From assembly GCF_001653715.1 (NCBI RefSeq), contig NZ_LWHQ01000011.1, forward strand, positions 1 through 63,525: a stretch of 63,525 nt of DNA, read 5' to 3'. The notes below the pieces were generated by a model. It saw nothing but the letters and a program-made list of their open reading frames with translations. It searched no databases and had not been told where the DNA came from. Source of the DNA: Methylobacterium platani. GTDB taxonomy: Bacteria > Pseudomonadota > Alphaproteobacteria > Rhizobiales > Beijerinckiaceae. The number at the start of each line of letters is the position of its first letter. Position 1 is the stretch's first letter. The translations under genes were made by a program, and so were the position numbers. Of this stretch, positions 17,201 to 24,635 are shown piece by piece.

Positions 17201-18678
17201 TTCACGCCGCCCTTCGAGCCGGCCATGACCTGATAGATCTGCCCGCCCTGCTGGGCGGCGGTCTGCATCAGCGGGATGCCGCTCGCCAGCGAGGTGGCTA
17301 CGTCGTTGAACTGGAAGCTGAGGTTCTGGATCTCGTAGGCCGAGAGCTTCGCGCCCTTGGCCGCCTGCTCCGTGTTCCGGATGAAGGTGCCGATCGCGCG
17401 CTCCTGCGCCATGAACACCGCGGTGGTCTGCGCGACGGAGCGCCGGTAGCCTTCCTCGTTGACAGCCCCGGTCTTGAGCGCCCTGTCCGCCAGGGCCAGC
17501 TGCCGATCGCGCTTCTGCGCGGCGTCCGCCAGAGGATCGACGGCGGCAGCGAGGGCATCCCGCTCGGCGGCCGACATGGGCGCCGGGCCGCTGAGGGACG
17601 ACAGGCGCGCATTCGCCCGCGCGTTCGGGTCGGTCGCCTCGCGGTAGGCCTTGGCGCCCACCATGCTGAGGGCGTTCCACTTCGCGGCAGCGGCGGCCCG
17701 AGCCTCCTCGGCGGCGGCGGCTTCCTTCGCCGCGGCGGCGGCGGCGCGCGTCGCAACCGAGGACCGGCCCTGGGCCTCCATCTGGGCGACGAACGCCGTC
17801 TTCACGCGGTCGACCGCCGCGGCGTACTGGTCCTGGGTGATCGCACCGGTGGAGAGGAGGCTGCGAACCTCCGCCAGCGAGGCGCGGTAGGTCATCTGAG
17901 CGGCGAAGAGCGGATCGTACTTCCCCCGCAGCCGCTCAGCCGCCTGGATTGCGGCTTCCATGTCGGCGCCGCCATCCCGGCCCGACGGCGCGGCGACGCC
18001 CAGCTGCTTGTTCACGACCGCCTGATTGGCAGCCTGCACGGCAACCCTGGTGCGCTCGATGACCTCGAGGTTCCGCTGGTAGGAGGCGGTCTCCCGGGCG
18101 CGGGCCTCGATCCCCTGGTCCACGGTGATGATGCCGGCGCGCTGAGCGCCGCCGATCTCCGTCAGGGCGGCGAGGTACCGCTGCTGCACCCCGATCAGCG
18201 GGACCAGCTTGCCCTGCAGCGCATCGGCCGCGGCGGCGGCGGCGCGGAAGTCGGCCTCGTAATCCCGGGCCGGCGCCGTACGCACCCCCAGGCGGGAATT
18301 CAGGCTGTCCTGGCTGAGGCGAGCCGCGGCGCGGGCGGAGGCCTCGCGTGCTTCCCGGGCGCGGATCTCGGCCGTGGTGGCCTGCTGCACGATCCGGCTG
18401 TAGCCGGTCAGCTTGTCGACCGCCTGGTCATAGAGCTGGTTCGACCGCTCCTGGGTGATGTTGCCGGCGGCGACCGCGAGGGTGAGGGTGCGCGAGACCG
18501 CGGTCAGCTTGTCGGTCGCGGTGCGGAGCGGCTCATAGGCGCGCTCGACCCTGGCGAGAGCACCCTCCATCGTCCCGAGGGACCGGCTGGTGTTCTCGAG
18601 CTTCTGCCGAGCCTCGTCCACGCCGACGGTGCGGGCCTGGATCGTCAGCTGGCGGATGGTCTCGACGGTGGACGCCAT
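14239..18678 (-). CDS. Tail tape measure protein with lytic transglycosylase-like domain
   Basis: A 1479-residue, helical, Ala/Gln/Arg-rich protein whose length would set tail length. Residues about 1-450 are coiled coil. A hydrophobic patch near 490-530 (GALVGIGEMALGAVRGLGLLG, split by Ala/Val) is typical of tape measures and may act in the membrane during DNA entry. Around 960-1060 a goose-lysozyme/SLT-like segment is visible (SAMINVESRGDASARNS...SATGLGQFI), with the Glu of NVESRG as likely catalytic acid. The C-terminus is Gly-rich and then beta-rich. It follows the G/GT chaperone pair as in lambda gene H. Confidence 0.92.
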   Translation of the reverse strand: MASTVETIRQLTIQARTVGVDEARQKLENTSRSLGTMEGALARVERAYEPLRTATDKLTAVSRTLTLAVAAGNITQERSNQLYDQAVDKLTGYSRIVQQATTAEIRAREAREASARAAARLSQDSLNSRLGVRTAPARDYEADFRAAAAAADALQGKLVPLIGVQQRYLAALTEIGGAQRAGIITVDQGIEARARETASYQRNLEVIERTRVAVQAANQAVVNKQLGVAAPSGRDGGADMEAAIQAAERLRGKYDPLFAAQMTYRASLAEVRSLLSTGAITQDQYAAAVDRVKTAFVAQMEAQGRSSVATRAAAAAAKEAAAAEEARAAAAAKWNALSMVGAKAYREATDPNARANARLSSLSGPAPMSAAERDALAAAVDPLADAAQKRDRQLALADRALKTGAVNEEGYRRSVAQTTAVFMAQERAIGTFIRNTEQAAKGAKLSAYEIQNLSFQFNDVATSLASGIPLMQTAAQQGGQIYQVMAGSKGGVKGALVGIGEMALGAVRGLGLLGGAFSAVAAVAIAGAVAWRSYANTQKEVRDALTGVGRGSGTTVDQINAIAAASAEAGGVSTREARSMAAAFAATGQIGSTMYGELISKTKDYALSTGQELADAAKELGGAFADPTKGADLLNERLGGLNDRTVQSIRNLQAQGDRLGAQRALFEALSQNVTRSSDLMTGWGRIMETVGNKISGIWDKVGESIDKAITGGTIENQISTLEARLAQLDRMRGGLGGLFDYRNNAETAEVQQQLGALRSEQARRRQQGESVAAAGRNRDVMDLARSLDPAQKELQDTTNAADKLRRAISDPIRFGLDGAQLAMIQAQFERLQNVTRSMREDMERFGSVAAGDAVRGAQNANANVGLNSVDKAIAERQQKLDADLRAKGWDALTSRDEVNRQYMDKASAPNLDARDLSSLQAEREARLRVIAERDAYITVAQTEISTIRKTAEEAAKRTAVSGDFVSAMINVESRGDASARNSRSSATGLGQFITETWDRLFKKTFPERASGMSDPEIAARRTNRDDSIALIKVYAEENQRALEKAGLDTSNRNQYLAWFAGAQGAIKLLRADPGTDATSLLGQQAAKANPTIIPGKSAGDVINWADRTINKNQAGVRSTEREAGILRSQVTLTEQTTEAESRRAKVQELLNDAISRGTEVGRQFSTAQELLGAKADNLTDTARNERAAILEVADAYAKQAAAVQNSALMRDLLFERSQIGRSTDEAAVASRLRGTGLGMDSAEASALRLNQTLSQTKDIGKDAFGGWVSDIMRGTNALDALKNSLMRVLDKLLSSTTDKLFSGLFDGIGKAGGGGGFSLFNPSSWFSGAGGGGVDVGASSWMPKFATGGYTGAGGVHQPAGVVHRGEVVWSQRDVARAGGVAAVEAMRLGMRGYAVGGPVGDGYSRQPPAANQNQGGGPVAVAVNVSNVPADHSASATVTQTPKGPRVDIQLEKMVGGMVADGRLDTVMRKRYGMRATG

Positions 18679-18691
18679 CAGGGGTTCCAGG

Positions 18692-18841
18692 CTAAGCGCC
18701 GCCGGCAGGCAGGGGGGTCGACATGCCGTGGGTGCTGTTGTGGGTGACGATCGCCGGCGCCGGCTCGATCACGAGGCACGGAGGCAACTCGACGGAGACG
18801 GTGTGCGTGAACACCGCCACCGGCGAGAGGAAGAGCGTCAT
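18692..18841 (-). CDS. Small protein between tail chaperone and tape measure
   Basis: A 49-residue frame (MTLFLSPVAVFTHTVSVELPP...) whose ATG sits in TGATG with the stop of the T-like frame and is preceded by CGGGGGC. No family recognised. Many related phages carry a tiny gene here. Overlap-coupled translation supports it, but the length leaves doubt. Confidence 0.5.
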   Translation of the reverse strand: MTLFLSPVAVFTHTVSVELPPCLVIEPAPAIVTHNSTHGMSTPLPAGGA

Positions 18842-19206
18842 CAGCCCCCGGTAGGCGGCTGCTTGTCGGCCGGCTTGTTCATGTGCTCGAGCCATGCCGC
18901 GTCGAGGGCCTGGACGATGCGCTTCAGCCGGGTGAATTGCTCCCCAGCGATGGCGTAGCGCGCGCCCCAGCGGTCGACCGCGGACCAGGGGATGCGACCC
19001 TGGGCTCCGAAACCGAGGGGGCGCTCGCCGGTGAGGTCCCAGAAGGCGTCCCAGGCGAGGCTGGCCAGCTCCGGGAGCTCGGGGCGCTGCAGGAGCGCCG
19101 GCGGCGGGGGCTTCCCCTCGAGCCGGCGCTCCTCGTCGATCTGCAGCAGGTCAGCGAGCTTGTCGCCCCACTGAAAGTGCCACCGGAGGGCGCTTAGGGC
19201 TTTCCC
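18841..19206 (-). CDS. T-like extension of the tail assembly chaperone, reached by -1 frameshift
   Basis: An open frame of about 120 codons with no start of its own. It is entered from the upstream G-like gene at the slippery site 19200-19206 (GGGAAAG on this strand), so the joined protein reads ...DAVGK then ALSALRWHFQWGDKLADLLQ and on to PTGG. The extension is acidic and helical with W-rich segments (LASLAWDAFWDLTGERPLG). In lambda the equivalent GT fusion chaperones the tape measure and recruits tail tube subunits. The tape measure gene follows directly. The site and open frame are seen; use of the frameshift is inferred. Confidence 0.82.
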   Translation of the reverse strand, partial: GKALSALRWHFQWGDKLADLLQIDEERRLEGKPPPPALLQRPELPELASLAWDAFWDLTGERPLGFGAQGRIPWSAVDRWGARYAIAGEQFTRLKRIVQALDAAWLEHMNKPADKQPPTGG

Positions 19207-19607
19207 ACCGCGTCCGTGGTGTCAGCCTCGCTCTCGATCGACACCACGTTGGCCGCCCACTGGACGGCGCGGTTGAACCGCTGGAAGTCCGGGTCGAGGA
19301 GCATCTTGCCGGCCAGCTCCTTGTCGAAGGGCAGCGGGCTGCCGTCCTCGTTCTGGAAGCCGTCCCAGCCCTCAAGCACGGTGTCGCGCAGGCAGGTAGC
19401 GACGAACTCGTCCTGCTTCTCCGGCGAGAGACCGCGGATCCGCTCCTCACGCGGCACGCTGTCGATCAGCCGATCCATCAGGGCCCGGTAATCGCTGTTG
19501 CCGAGACCGCGCACCTTGAGGCGGATGCTGCCCATCTCGGGGATGTTGCCGACCCACCGGCCCTGCTCGAGGACCGCCGAGTTGATCTTGAGGCTGGACA
19601 GCTTCAC
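19194..19607 (-). CDS. Tail assembly chaperone (lambda gpG-like)
   Basis: A 137-residue acidic protein (MKLSSLKINSAVLEQGRWV...ESEADTTDAVGKP) ending in TAA only six bases after the GGGAAAG heptamer. It occupies the lambda G position between the tail tube and tape measure. Most ribosomes would make this short form. A minority would shift back one base into the T-like frame. Its ATG overlaps the stop of the preceding 73-residue gene by four bases. Confidence 0.85.
   Translation of the reverse strand: MKLSSLKINSAVLEQGRWVGNIPEMGSIRLKVRGLGNSDYRALMDRLIDSVPREERIRGLSPEKQDEFVATCLRDTVLEGWDGFQNEDGSPLPFDKELAGKMLLDPDFQRFNRAVQWAANVVSIESEADTTDAVGKP
19200..19206 (-). promoter_or_regulatory. Programmed -1 ribosomal frameshift site GGGAAAG
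   Basis: In frame as G GGA AAG, followed by CCC TAA. It is an exact X XXY YYZ heptamer and the same one known from the lambda G/T genes. After slippage the ribosome reads GGG AAA GCC CTA AGC, entering the open T-like frame. Confidence 0.85.
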
Positions 19608-19825
19608 GCGCTCTGCTCCTTCGTCGAGGTCGCCTTCGCCGGCGCCTCCGTGGTCTCGGCCGCCGCGGCCGCCGCCTTCGCGGCGACCTCGCGGGCATGG
19701 CCCTTGCCGATGATGAGGTCGCCGAACTCGTCGGAGACCTCGAGCTCGTCACCCTTCGCGTAGGTCTTCAGCGCCCGCCCGGTCGGGTAAGCGTCGAATG
19801 TCTCGATGATCTTGACCGTCTTCAC
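19604..19825 (-). CDS. Small protein after the tail tube gene
   Basis: A 73-residue protein. A compact N-terminal half (MKTVKIIETFDAYPTGRALKTYAKGDELEVSDEFGDLIIGKGHA) resembles small SH3-like or hypothetical phage structural proteins. The tail is Ala/Thr/Lys-rich. It is coupled to the chaperone gene by a four-base overlap. Exact role unknown. Confidence 0.6.
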   Translation of the reverse strand: MKTVKIIETFDAYPTGRALKTYAKGDELEVSDEFGDLIIGKGHAREVAAKAAAAAAETTEAPAKATSTKEQSA

Positions 19826-19836
19826 GGGTGCCTCCG

Positions 19837-20778
19837 TCAGGCCTGGGCGCGCTGGACGACGATCGACCCCTTGGCGGTGTCGTCATACTTCGCCCGGAAC
19901 GGCTGGGTGATCATGGCGTCGTCGGTGTTGCCGCCCGGCGCGGCCTCACCGTCGAGGAGGCGGGACGACGGCAGGGTGATCGCGTAGCGGCTGCCCGCGA
20001 CCGACCCCAGGGTGGCGACGATGCTGCCGGCCGCATGGTTGAGCATGGCCTGATACAGGTCGATGCTCTCGAAGTAGGCCATGAAGCTGCCGGTGACGTC
20101 GGCCCGGCCGTAGCCGAAGCTGTCCGTGTAGGGCGTGCCGACCAGCGGGCGGGTCCGCATGTTGTTGGCGATGGTCAGCTCGATGCTGCGGACCTTCACC
20201 GGGTCGGTCACCCCCGGGATCTGCAACTGCAGCCCGACGCCCAGGGACGAGGTCTCGATCGGGTTGGTGTTGGCCGCCGTGTAGGTGACGCCGGCCATCG
20301 GGGTCTTGGACACCACCTCCTTCTGGCCCATCACGGTGAAGGAGCCCGTGATCAGCCCGCGCGTCGGGACCGTCAGGGTCAGCGAGTTGATCTGGCACCC
20401 CAGGAACCGGCGGAAGCTGTAGGCGCCGCCGCCGTGGTCGAGGCGCTCCTCGAACGCCAGCGAGCGCGCCAGGGTGCCGTTCACGAGCTTGTCGGCCGTC
20501 CAGGCGCCGCACATCACCGCCTCGAGGACGTCGTCGAGGGTGCCGGCCGAGAACTCGAAATTCAGCGTGCCGGTCACGTCCATGCCGACCAGCAGCTCGT
20601 CGGAGACGTTCCGGTCCGAGCGGATCTCATCGCTGGTGACCGTGCTCTTGTTGCTGCGCAGGGCGCCGCCGGTGATCCGCAGCACCTTCATGGTCGGTGT
20701 GGCCGGCATCACGCCGAACGCCGTCTCCGAGATGTAGGCGAGCTGCCGCCCACTGCCCGATGCAATGCCCATGTCCAT
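19837..20778 (-). CDS. Major tail tube protein
   Basis: A 313-residue beta-rich protein of the Phage_tail_tube kind seen in alphaproteobacterial siphoviruses (SETAFGVMPATPTMKVLRITGGAL; TGTLNFEFSAGTLDDVLEAVMCG). It polymerises into the tail tube. It lies between the tail terminator-like genes and the chaperone pair, the standard place for lambda gpV. The ATG three codons in is an alternative start. Confidence 0.82.
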   Translation of the reverse strand: MDMGIASGSGRQLAYISETAFGVMPATPTMKVLRITGGALRSNKSTVTSDEIRSDRNVSDELLVGMDVTGTLNFEFSAGTLDDVLEAVMCGAWTADKLVNGTLARSLAFEERLDHGGGAYSFRRFLGCQINSLTLTVPTRGLITGSFTVMGQKEVVSKTPMAGVTYTAANTNPIETSSLGVGLQLQIPGVTDPVKVRSIELTIANNMRTRPLVGTPYTDSFGYGRADVTGSFMAYFESIDLYQAMLNHAAGSIVATLGSVAGSRYAITLPSSRLLDGEAAPGGNTDDAMITQPFRAKYDDTAKGSIVVQRAQA

Positions 20779-20801
20779 TCTCCGTGTAGCGGGGGCAACG
20801 A

Positions 20802-21212
20802 TCAGCCGAAATAATCGGCCTGATACTCGACCGAGGACGACATGCCGTAGTAATTGGCGAGATCGTTGCGGTCATCAAAGACCGGGGATGACGGCTCGAA
20901 CGTCGTCACACCGTCGAATTTCTTGTTGAGGAACAGGGCGGCCAGCTCCTCGAGCCAGATCTCGCCCTCGGCGGTGCCGGCGCCGCGCGCCACGTAGAGA
21001 ACCAGACGCATCGTGCCGCTCTCGCGGATCAGGTTGTTGCCCGGGGCGCCTACGGAGATCGTCCGGGCCCGCGAGATCGGATAGGAGATCTCGAGGTAGG
21101 GGCTGCCGTCCTTGGGCGTCTTGCCTTTCGTGTTCGGGGTCACCAGGGGGCAGCGCGTCCAGCCCTCGAGGATGCGGCTCTCGCACGCCGCCTTGACCTT
21201 CCTGCCGGCCAT
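20802..21212 (-). CDS. Tail terminator-like protein
   Basis: A 136-residue protein (MAGRKVKAACESRILEG...; YLEISYPISRARTISVGAPG; LVLYVARGAGTAEGEIWLEELAALF). Size, alpha/beta pattern and position just before the tail tube match tail terminator (lambda gpU) proteins. Start at ATG 21212, two bases after the previous gene. The longer frame upstream is out of register with any neighbour and was rejected. Confidence 0.65.
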   Translation of the reverse strand: MAGRKVKAACESRILEGWTRCPLVTPNTKGKTPKDGSPYLEISYPISRARTISVGAPGNNLIRESGTMRLVLYVARGAGTAEGEIWLEELAALFLNKKFDGVTTFEPSSPVFDDRNDLANYYGMSSSVEYQADYFG

Positions 21213-21213
21213 G

Positions 21214-21885
21214 TCAGTTCCGCCCCGGGTCGATGATGATGGCAGGCTGGCGGGTGAGCCACTCCTCGTGCAGGCTCGGCCGGCCGCCGCGGACCTCGCG
21301 CGCCATCTTCGCGGCCGAGGCCGAGCCCGCCCAGGCGCCGATCGCGCCGAAGGGGACGGACCTGTAGCCGTAGCCGACATAGGCGACGTTGCCGTAGCGC
21401 CGCTTCGCCAAGACCGAGACGCCCTCATAGACGCCGTCCGGCGCCTGCTTCGACAGCCCGCGCTCGATCTTGCGGGCATAGGGTTGCAAGTTGATCACAG
21501 CGTACTGCTCGGCCGGCGGCACGTTGTTGATGTCGAATTCCTTGTCGTCGGCGAACCAGACGTGGCTGGCCTGATACTCACCCGACAGGACCGGCGAGTG
21601 CATCTGCAGCAAGCCGTCCACGAATTCGATCACGTCGACCAGCAGGTGGTACTCGAAAACGATGCGGCTGCTCACGGTGAGCCGCTCGAGGCTCTCGCGC
21701 TTCGTCCCGTCCACGAAGAGGTCGTGCTCCGGCCGATAGCCGAGCGAGGCCTCGTTCTGGTCGAGGGCGCGCCGGTGCTCCTGCTCGGCGTGCTCGCGCA
21801 GGTACTGGGCCTGCGCCTCCGGTCCCATCGTGTCCTGTATCAGGAGCTCGATGTCCCGCTGCAGCGGGTTGATGCGCCCGGACAT
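21214..21885 (-). CDS. Tail completion/neck protein
   Basis: A 223-residue protein with a helical N-terminus (MSGRINPLQRDIELLIQDTMGPEAQAQYLREHAEQ within residues 1-35) and a basic, aromatic C-terminal half (KRRYGNVAYVGYGYRSVPFGAIGAW). HK97-gp10/gpZ-type neck proteins sit here. I could not confirm the family. Its start overlaps the upstream stop by one base. Confidence 0.6.
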   Translation of the reverse strand: MSGRINPLQRDIELLIQDTMGPEAQAQYLREHAEQEHRRALDQNEASLGYRPEHDLFVDGTKRESLERLTVSSRIVFEYHLLVDVIEFVDGLLQMHSPVLSGEYQASHVWFADDKEFDINNVPPAEQYAVINLQPYARKIERGLSKQAPDGVYEGVSVLAKRRYGNVAYVGYGYRSVPFGAIGAWAGSASAAKMAREVRGGRPSLHEEWLTRQPAIIIDPGRN

Positions 21886-22220
21886 CAGCCGCGGATCGTC
21901 ACGTCGTAGCGGACGACGACGTCCGCCATGGAGACCGGGACCACGGCATCGACGCCACGGATCCGGCCGTCCACCGTCACTGCGTCGATCTCCTCCGTAT
22001 CGGCGCCGGCCGGCCACCCGGCAGCCCGGAGCCCGGTGGGCGACAGGACGACCAGGCGCTCGTTCTGGGTGATCCCGCCGCCGATGTCGGTGGGGTCCTG
22101 GGCGACCCCGCGCACGAAGGCGCGCAGCTCGTAGGCCTGCCCGGCATGCCGCACCTTCACGGTCTGGCCGTGGGCCTGCAGCTGGCGGTCGAGCGCCGCG
22201 ATGGCCTGATCAGGGCTCAT
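21885..22220 (-). CDS. Head-tail connector (stopper) candidate
   Basis: A 111-residue beta-rich protein (QTVKVRHAGQAYELRAFVRG; NERLVVLSPTGLRAAGWP) with length and strand pattern of lambda gpFII/HK97 stopper proteins. It sits directly after the adaptor gene with a four-base overlap (ATGA). Likely seals the portal channel and receives the tail. Confidence 0.62.
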   Translation of the reverse strand: MSPDQAIAALDRQLQAHGQTVKVRHAGQAYELRAFVRGVAQDPTDIGGGITQNERLVVLSPTGLRAAGWPAGADTEEIDAVTVDGRIRGVDAVVPVSMADVVVRYDVTIRG

Positions 22221-22828
22221 GCGACCACCGGCATCTCGAAGCGCGCGAGGAGCGCCTCCGCCTCGCCGTGCCCGAGCCCGCCGGTGGAGGTCGACCCTGG
22301 GGCGGCGTAGCTGAAGGAGCCGACGCCCTGGACGTTCTCGCTCTTCAGGAGCGGATCGCGACCGGTGCTTGAGACCGCGGCGGCGACCAGCAGCATGGCG
22401 GCGCGCTCGACGGAGGCGGGCAGCGTCCACGCCGCGCCTTGCTCGTCCGACGGCAGCGTGTACCCCCCGACATAGTCGACCACGAGCGCCCTGCCCTGCC
22501 ACAGGGCCCGCACGCCGCGGCGCATCCGATAGAGGGCGTCGCCCTCGAGGCTGTAATCGTCCTGGCCGAGCGGCTGGCCGTCGAGCGTCACCGCGGTGAT
22601 CGTGGTGACGGGTGCCTGGGAGAGGATCGCCCTGGCGCCGCTGCCGCACATGGTCTGGCGCACCGTCTGCTGGGCGAAGACCCTGTTGCAGAACCCCTCG
22701 ATGCTGCTGGTGGCGGTATCGATCAGGAACGCGAGCCGCGCGTCCGACGCATCGACGCCCAGGATGGCCTTCACCCGGTCAGGCGTGGTGAGCTGGCGGT
22801 TCGTGGCCGCGGTGATGACGGTCAGCAT
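22217..22828 (-). CDS. Head-tail adaptor (HK97 gp6-like)
   Basis: A 203-residue protein. The N-terminal ~110 residues (TTPDRVKAILGVDASDARLAFLIDTATSSIEGFCNRVF split across 15-55) are the helical bundle of gp6-like connectors that sit under the portal. The C-terminal part is Gly/Ser-rich and helical. It follows the capsid gene as usual in HK97-type head modules. Confidence 0.72.
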   Translation of the reverse strand: MLTVITAATNRQLTTPDRVKAILGVDASDARLAFLIDTATSSIEGFCNRVFAQQTVRQTMCGSGARAILSQAPVTTITAVTLDGQPLGQDDYSLEGDALYRMRRGVRALWQGRALVVDYVGGYTLPSDEQGAAWTLPASVERAAMLLVAAAVSSTGRDPLLKSENVQGVGSFSYAAPGSTSTGGLGHGEAEALLARFEMPVVA

Positions 22829-22890
22829 CGTGTCCTCGGATGCGAGGGCCCCAGGAGGGCCGGATCGGTTGGCTGGGGCCCTCGCGGGGC

Positions 22891-23178
22891 TTACTCGGCG
22901 GGCTTCTCGGCCTTCTCCTCGGCGGCCGGCTTCTGGGCCTCGAGGTTGCGCTTCACCGCCTCGGCCCCCGAGAGGGTCGGGTCGTTGAGGTCGATGCGGT
23001 TCTGGTCGGCCGTGGTGCCAGCGCGCGGGTTGGCGTCGAGCGCCGGATGGCCGACATCGACCCCGGGGACGTCCTGCTCCGGGGCGCCGGAGGGGGCGAA
23101 GCTCGTCGCCGGCTTCACGTCGGCCGGATCGCCCTTCGGCTTCTCGGCCGGATCGGTGTTGCTCTTGGTGGAGGCCAT
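22891..23178 (-). CDS. Disordered acidic protein after the capsid gene
   Basis: A 95-residue protein rich in Pro, Lys, Asp and Glu (TKSNTDPAEKPKGDPADVKP; EEKAEKPAE). No fold is expected. Small disordered proteins at this spot, like lambda FI, help packaging or capsid completion. Function is inference. ATG 23178 with GAGGAGGAGC ahead supports the start. Confidence 0.6.
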   Translation of the reverse strand: MASTKSNTDPAEKPKGDPADVKPATSFAPSGAPEQDVPGVDVGHPALDANPRAGTTADQNRIDLNDPTLSGAEAVKRNLEAQKPAAEEKAEKPAE

Positions 23179-23273
23179 GGGCGCTCCTCCTCTGCTCGTT
23201 GCGGGGAAGGTGACGGGCTGCCGGCCGCCGACGGGGTCGAGGCGCCGGAGCGCCCCGACCAGCCTCGAGCCGC

Positions 23274-24617
23274 TTACGCGGCGACGCCGACCTGCAGGGC
23301 GCGCATCGGCTCCGGGTTCACCACGCCGCCGCCGACCCGCTTCACGGTGTAGAAGTGGACGTAGGGCTTGTTGGTGAAGGGGTCCCGGAGGACCGAGATG
23401 CCGATCCGGTCGATGACCAGGTAGGTCGCGGCCATGTCGCCGTAGAGCGCGGCGATGTTGCCGGCGGCCACCGTCGGCATGTCCGGCAGCTCCACGATCG
23501 GCGCGCCGTTCAGGGTCTGGGGCTGGCCCTGCTGGTAGGACGGCTGCCAGAGGTAGTTCCCCTGGCCGTCCTTCAGCTTGCGGGTCGCCCCGACCGACAT
23601 GCGGTTGATGTAGAGCTTCGCGTTGCCCGCGAACTCGCCCGGGAGCGAGTACATCAGGTCGATGAAGCCGTCGCCGGTGAGGGCGGCGGCCGCGCCGGTC
23701 TTCGTGACCTGAATGGCGCCCCAGGGGTGCCGGGCGGCGTTCGCCGCGCCGTCGACATAGGTCAGGATGCCGAACGGCTTGTTGGTGCCGTTGCCGGACA
23801 GGAAGGCGATGCCCTCCTGGCGGGCGAACTCGTACTCCACCTCGCCGGCGAGCCACGCCTGCAGGTCGATGGCGCTGTCGTCGAGCAGCTGCTGGCTGAT
23901 CGCCGGGTTCGCGTAGAGCTCGCCCGTCACGAAGTCGAGCGCGCCGACCTGCGGGGTGGAGGTGGCCGGCCGCGGCGCGGTCTCACCCACCCAGCCCGAG
24001 CCGACGGCACGGTCCGTGAACAGCTTCTTGAAGCCGGCGCCGGTGATGGAGATCACCCGGGCGTTCTCGCGGATGGGCGAGATCTGCTTCAGGCGGCCGA
24101 TGATGGTGCGGTCCCACTCGATCGGGGCGAGGAAGCCGCCGTTCGCGTCGCTGCCCTTGTCCATCGCGGCCTTCACCGCGGCCGCGCGCACCGCATCCTC
24201 GTCACCGCGGCGCATGAACGCCTTGAAGGCGGCCACGTACTCGGGCGGCGTGGCCGGCAGATCGCCGGTGCTCTCGCCGGGGCGCATCTGGCCGGCGGCG
24301 AGCTTCGCGTTCAGCTCGTCGAGGGCCTTTTGGGCGGCATCGGCCACCTTCGACTGCTCGTCGACCGCGGCCTGCAGCTTGGTGATGTCGGCGTTGATGC
24401 GCTCCACCTTCTCGGAGTGGACCACGTCGGACAGCTTCTTGTCGTTCTCCGCCTTGAAGGCCTCGAACGACTTCGCGAGGGTGCCGATCAGCTCCTTCAC
24501 GTCGCCGGTGGCATCGGCGCGCACCGTCGCGCCGACCAGGGCGCGCGGAGCCGGCCGGGGCGGCATGGCGAGCGCATAGGCACCGGCCACGACCGCGGCG
24601 GTCTTGGGCATGAACAT
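23274..24617 (-). CDS. HK97-fold major capsid protein
   Basis: A 447-residue capsid protein. Residues about 38-130 are a charged coiled coil, the scaffolding delta domain removed by the protease. The mature shell part begins near 150 (AMDKGSDANGGFLAPIEWDRTII), with the typical SGWVGETAPRPATSTPQ and ANPAISQQLLDDSAIDLQAW segments and a C-terminal RIGISVLRDPFTNKPYVHFY strand. It follows the protease gene, as in HK97. Confidence 0.93.
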   Translation of the reverse strand: MFMPKTAAVVAGAYALAMPPRPAPRALVGATVRADATGDVKELIGTLAKSFEAFKAENDKKLSDVVHSEKVERINADITKLQAAVDEQSKVADAAQKALDELNAKLAAGQMRPGESTGDLPATPPEYVAAFKAFMRRGDEDAVRAAAVKAAMDKGSDANGGFLAPIEWDRTIIGRLKQISPIRENARVISITGAGFKKLFTDRAVGSGWVGETAPRPATSTPQVGALDFVTGELYANPAISQQLLDDSAIDLQAWLAGEVEYEFARQEGIAFLSGNGTNKPFGILTYVDGAANAARHPWGAIQVTKTGAAAALTGDGFIDLMYSLPGEFAGNAKLYINRMSVGATRKLKDGQGNYLWQPSYQQGQPQTLNGAPIVELPDMPTVAAGNIAALYGDMAATYLVIDRIGISVLRDPFTNKPYVHFYTVKRVGGGVVNPEPMRALQVGVAA

Positions 24618-24635
24618 CAGGGTTTTCTCCTGGGA

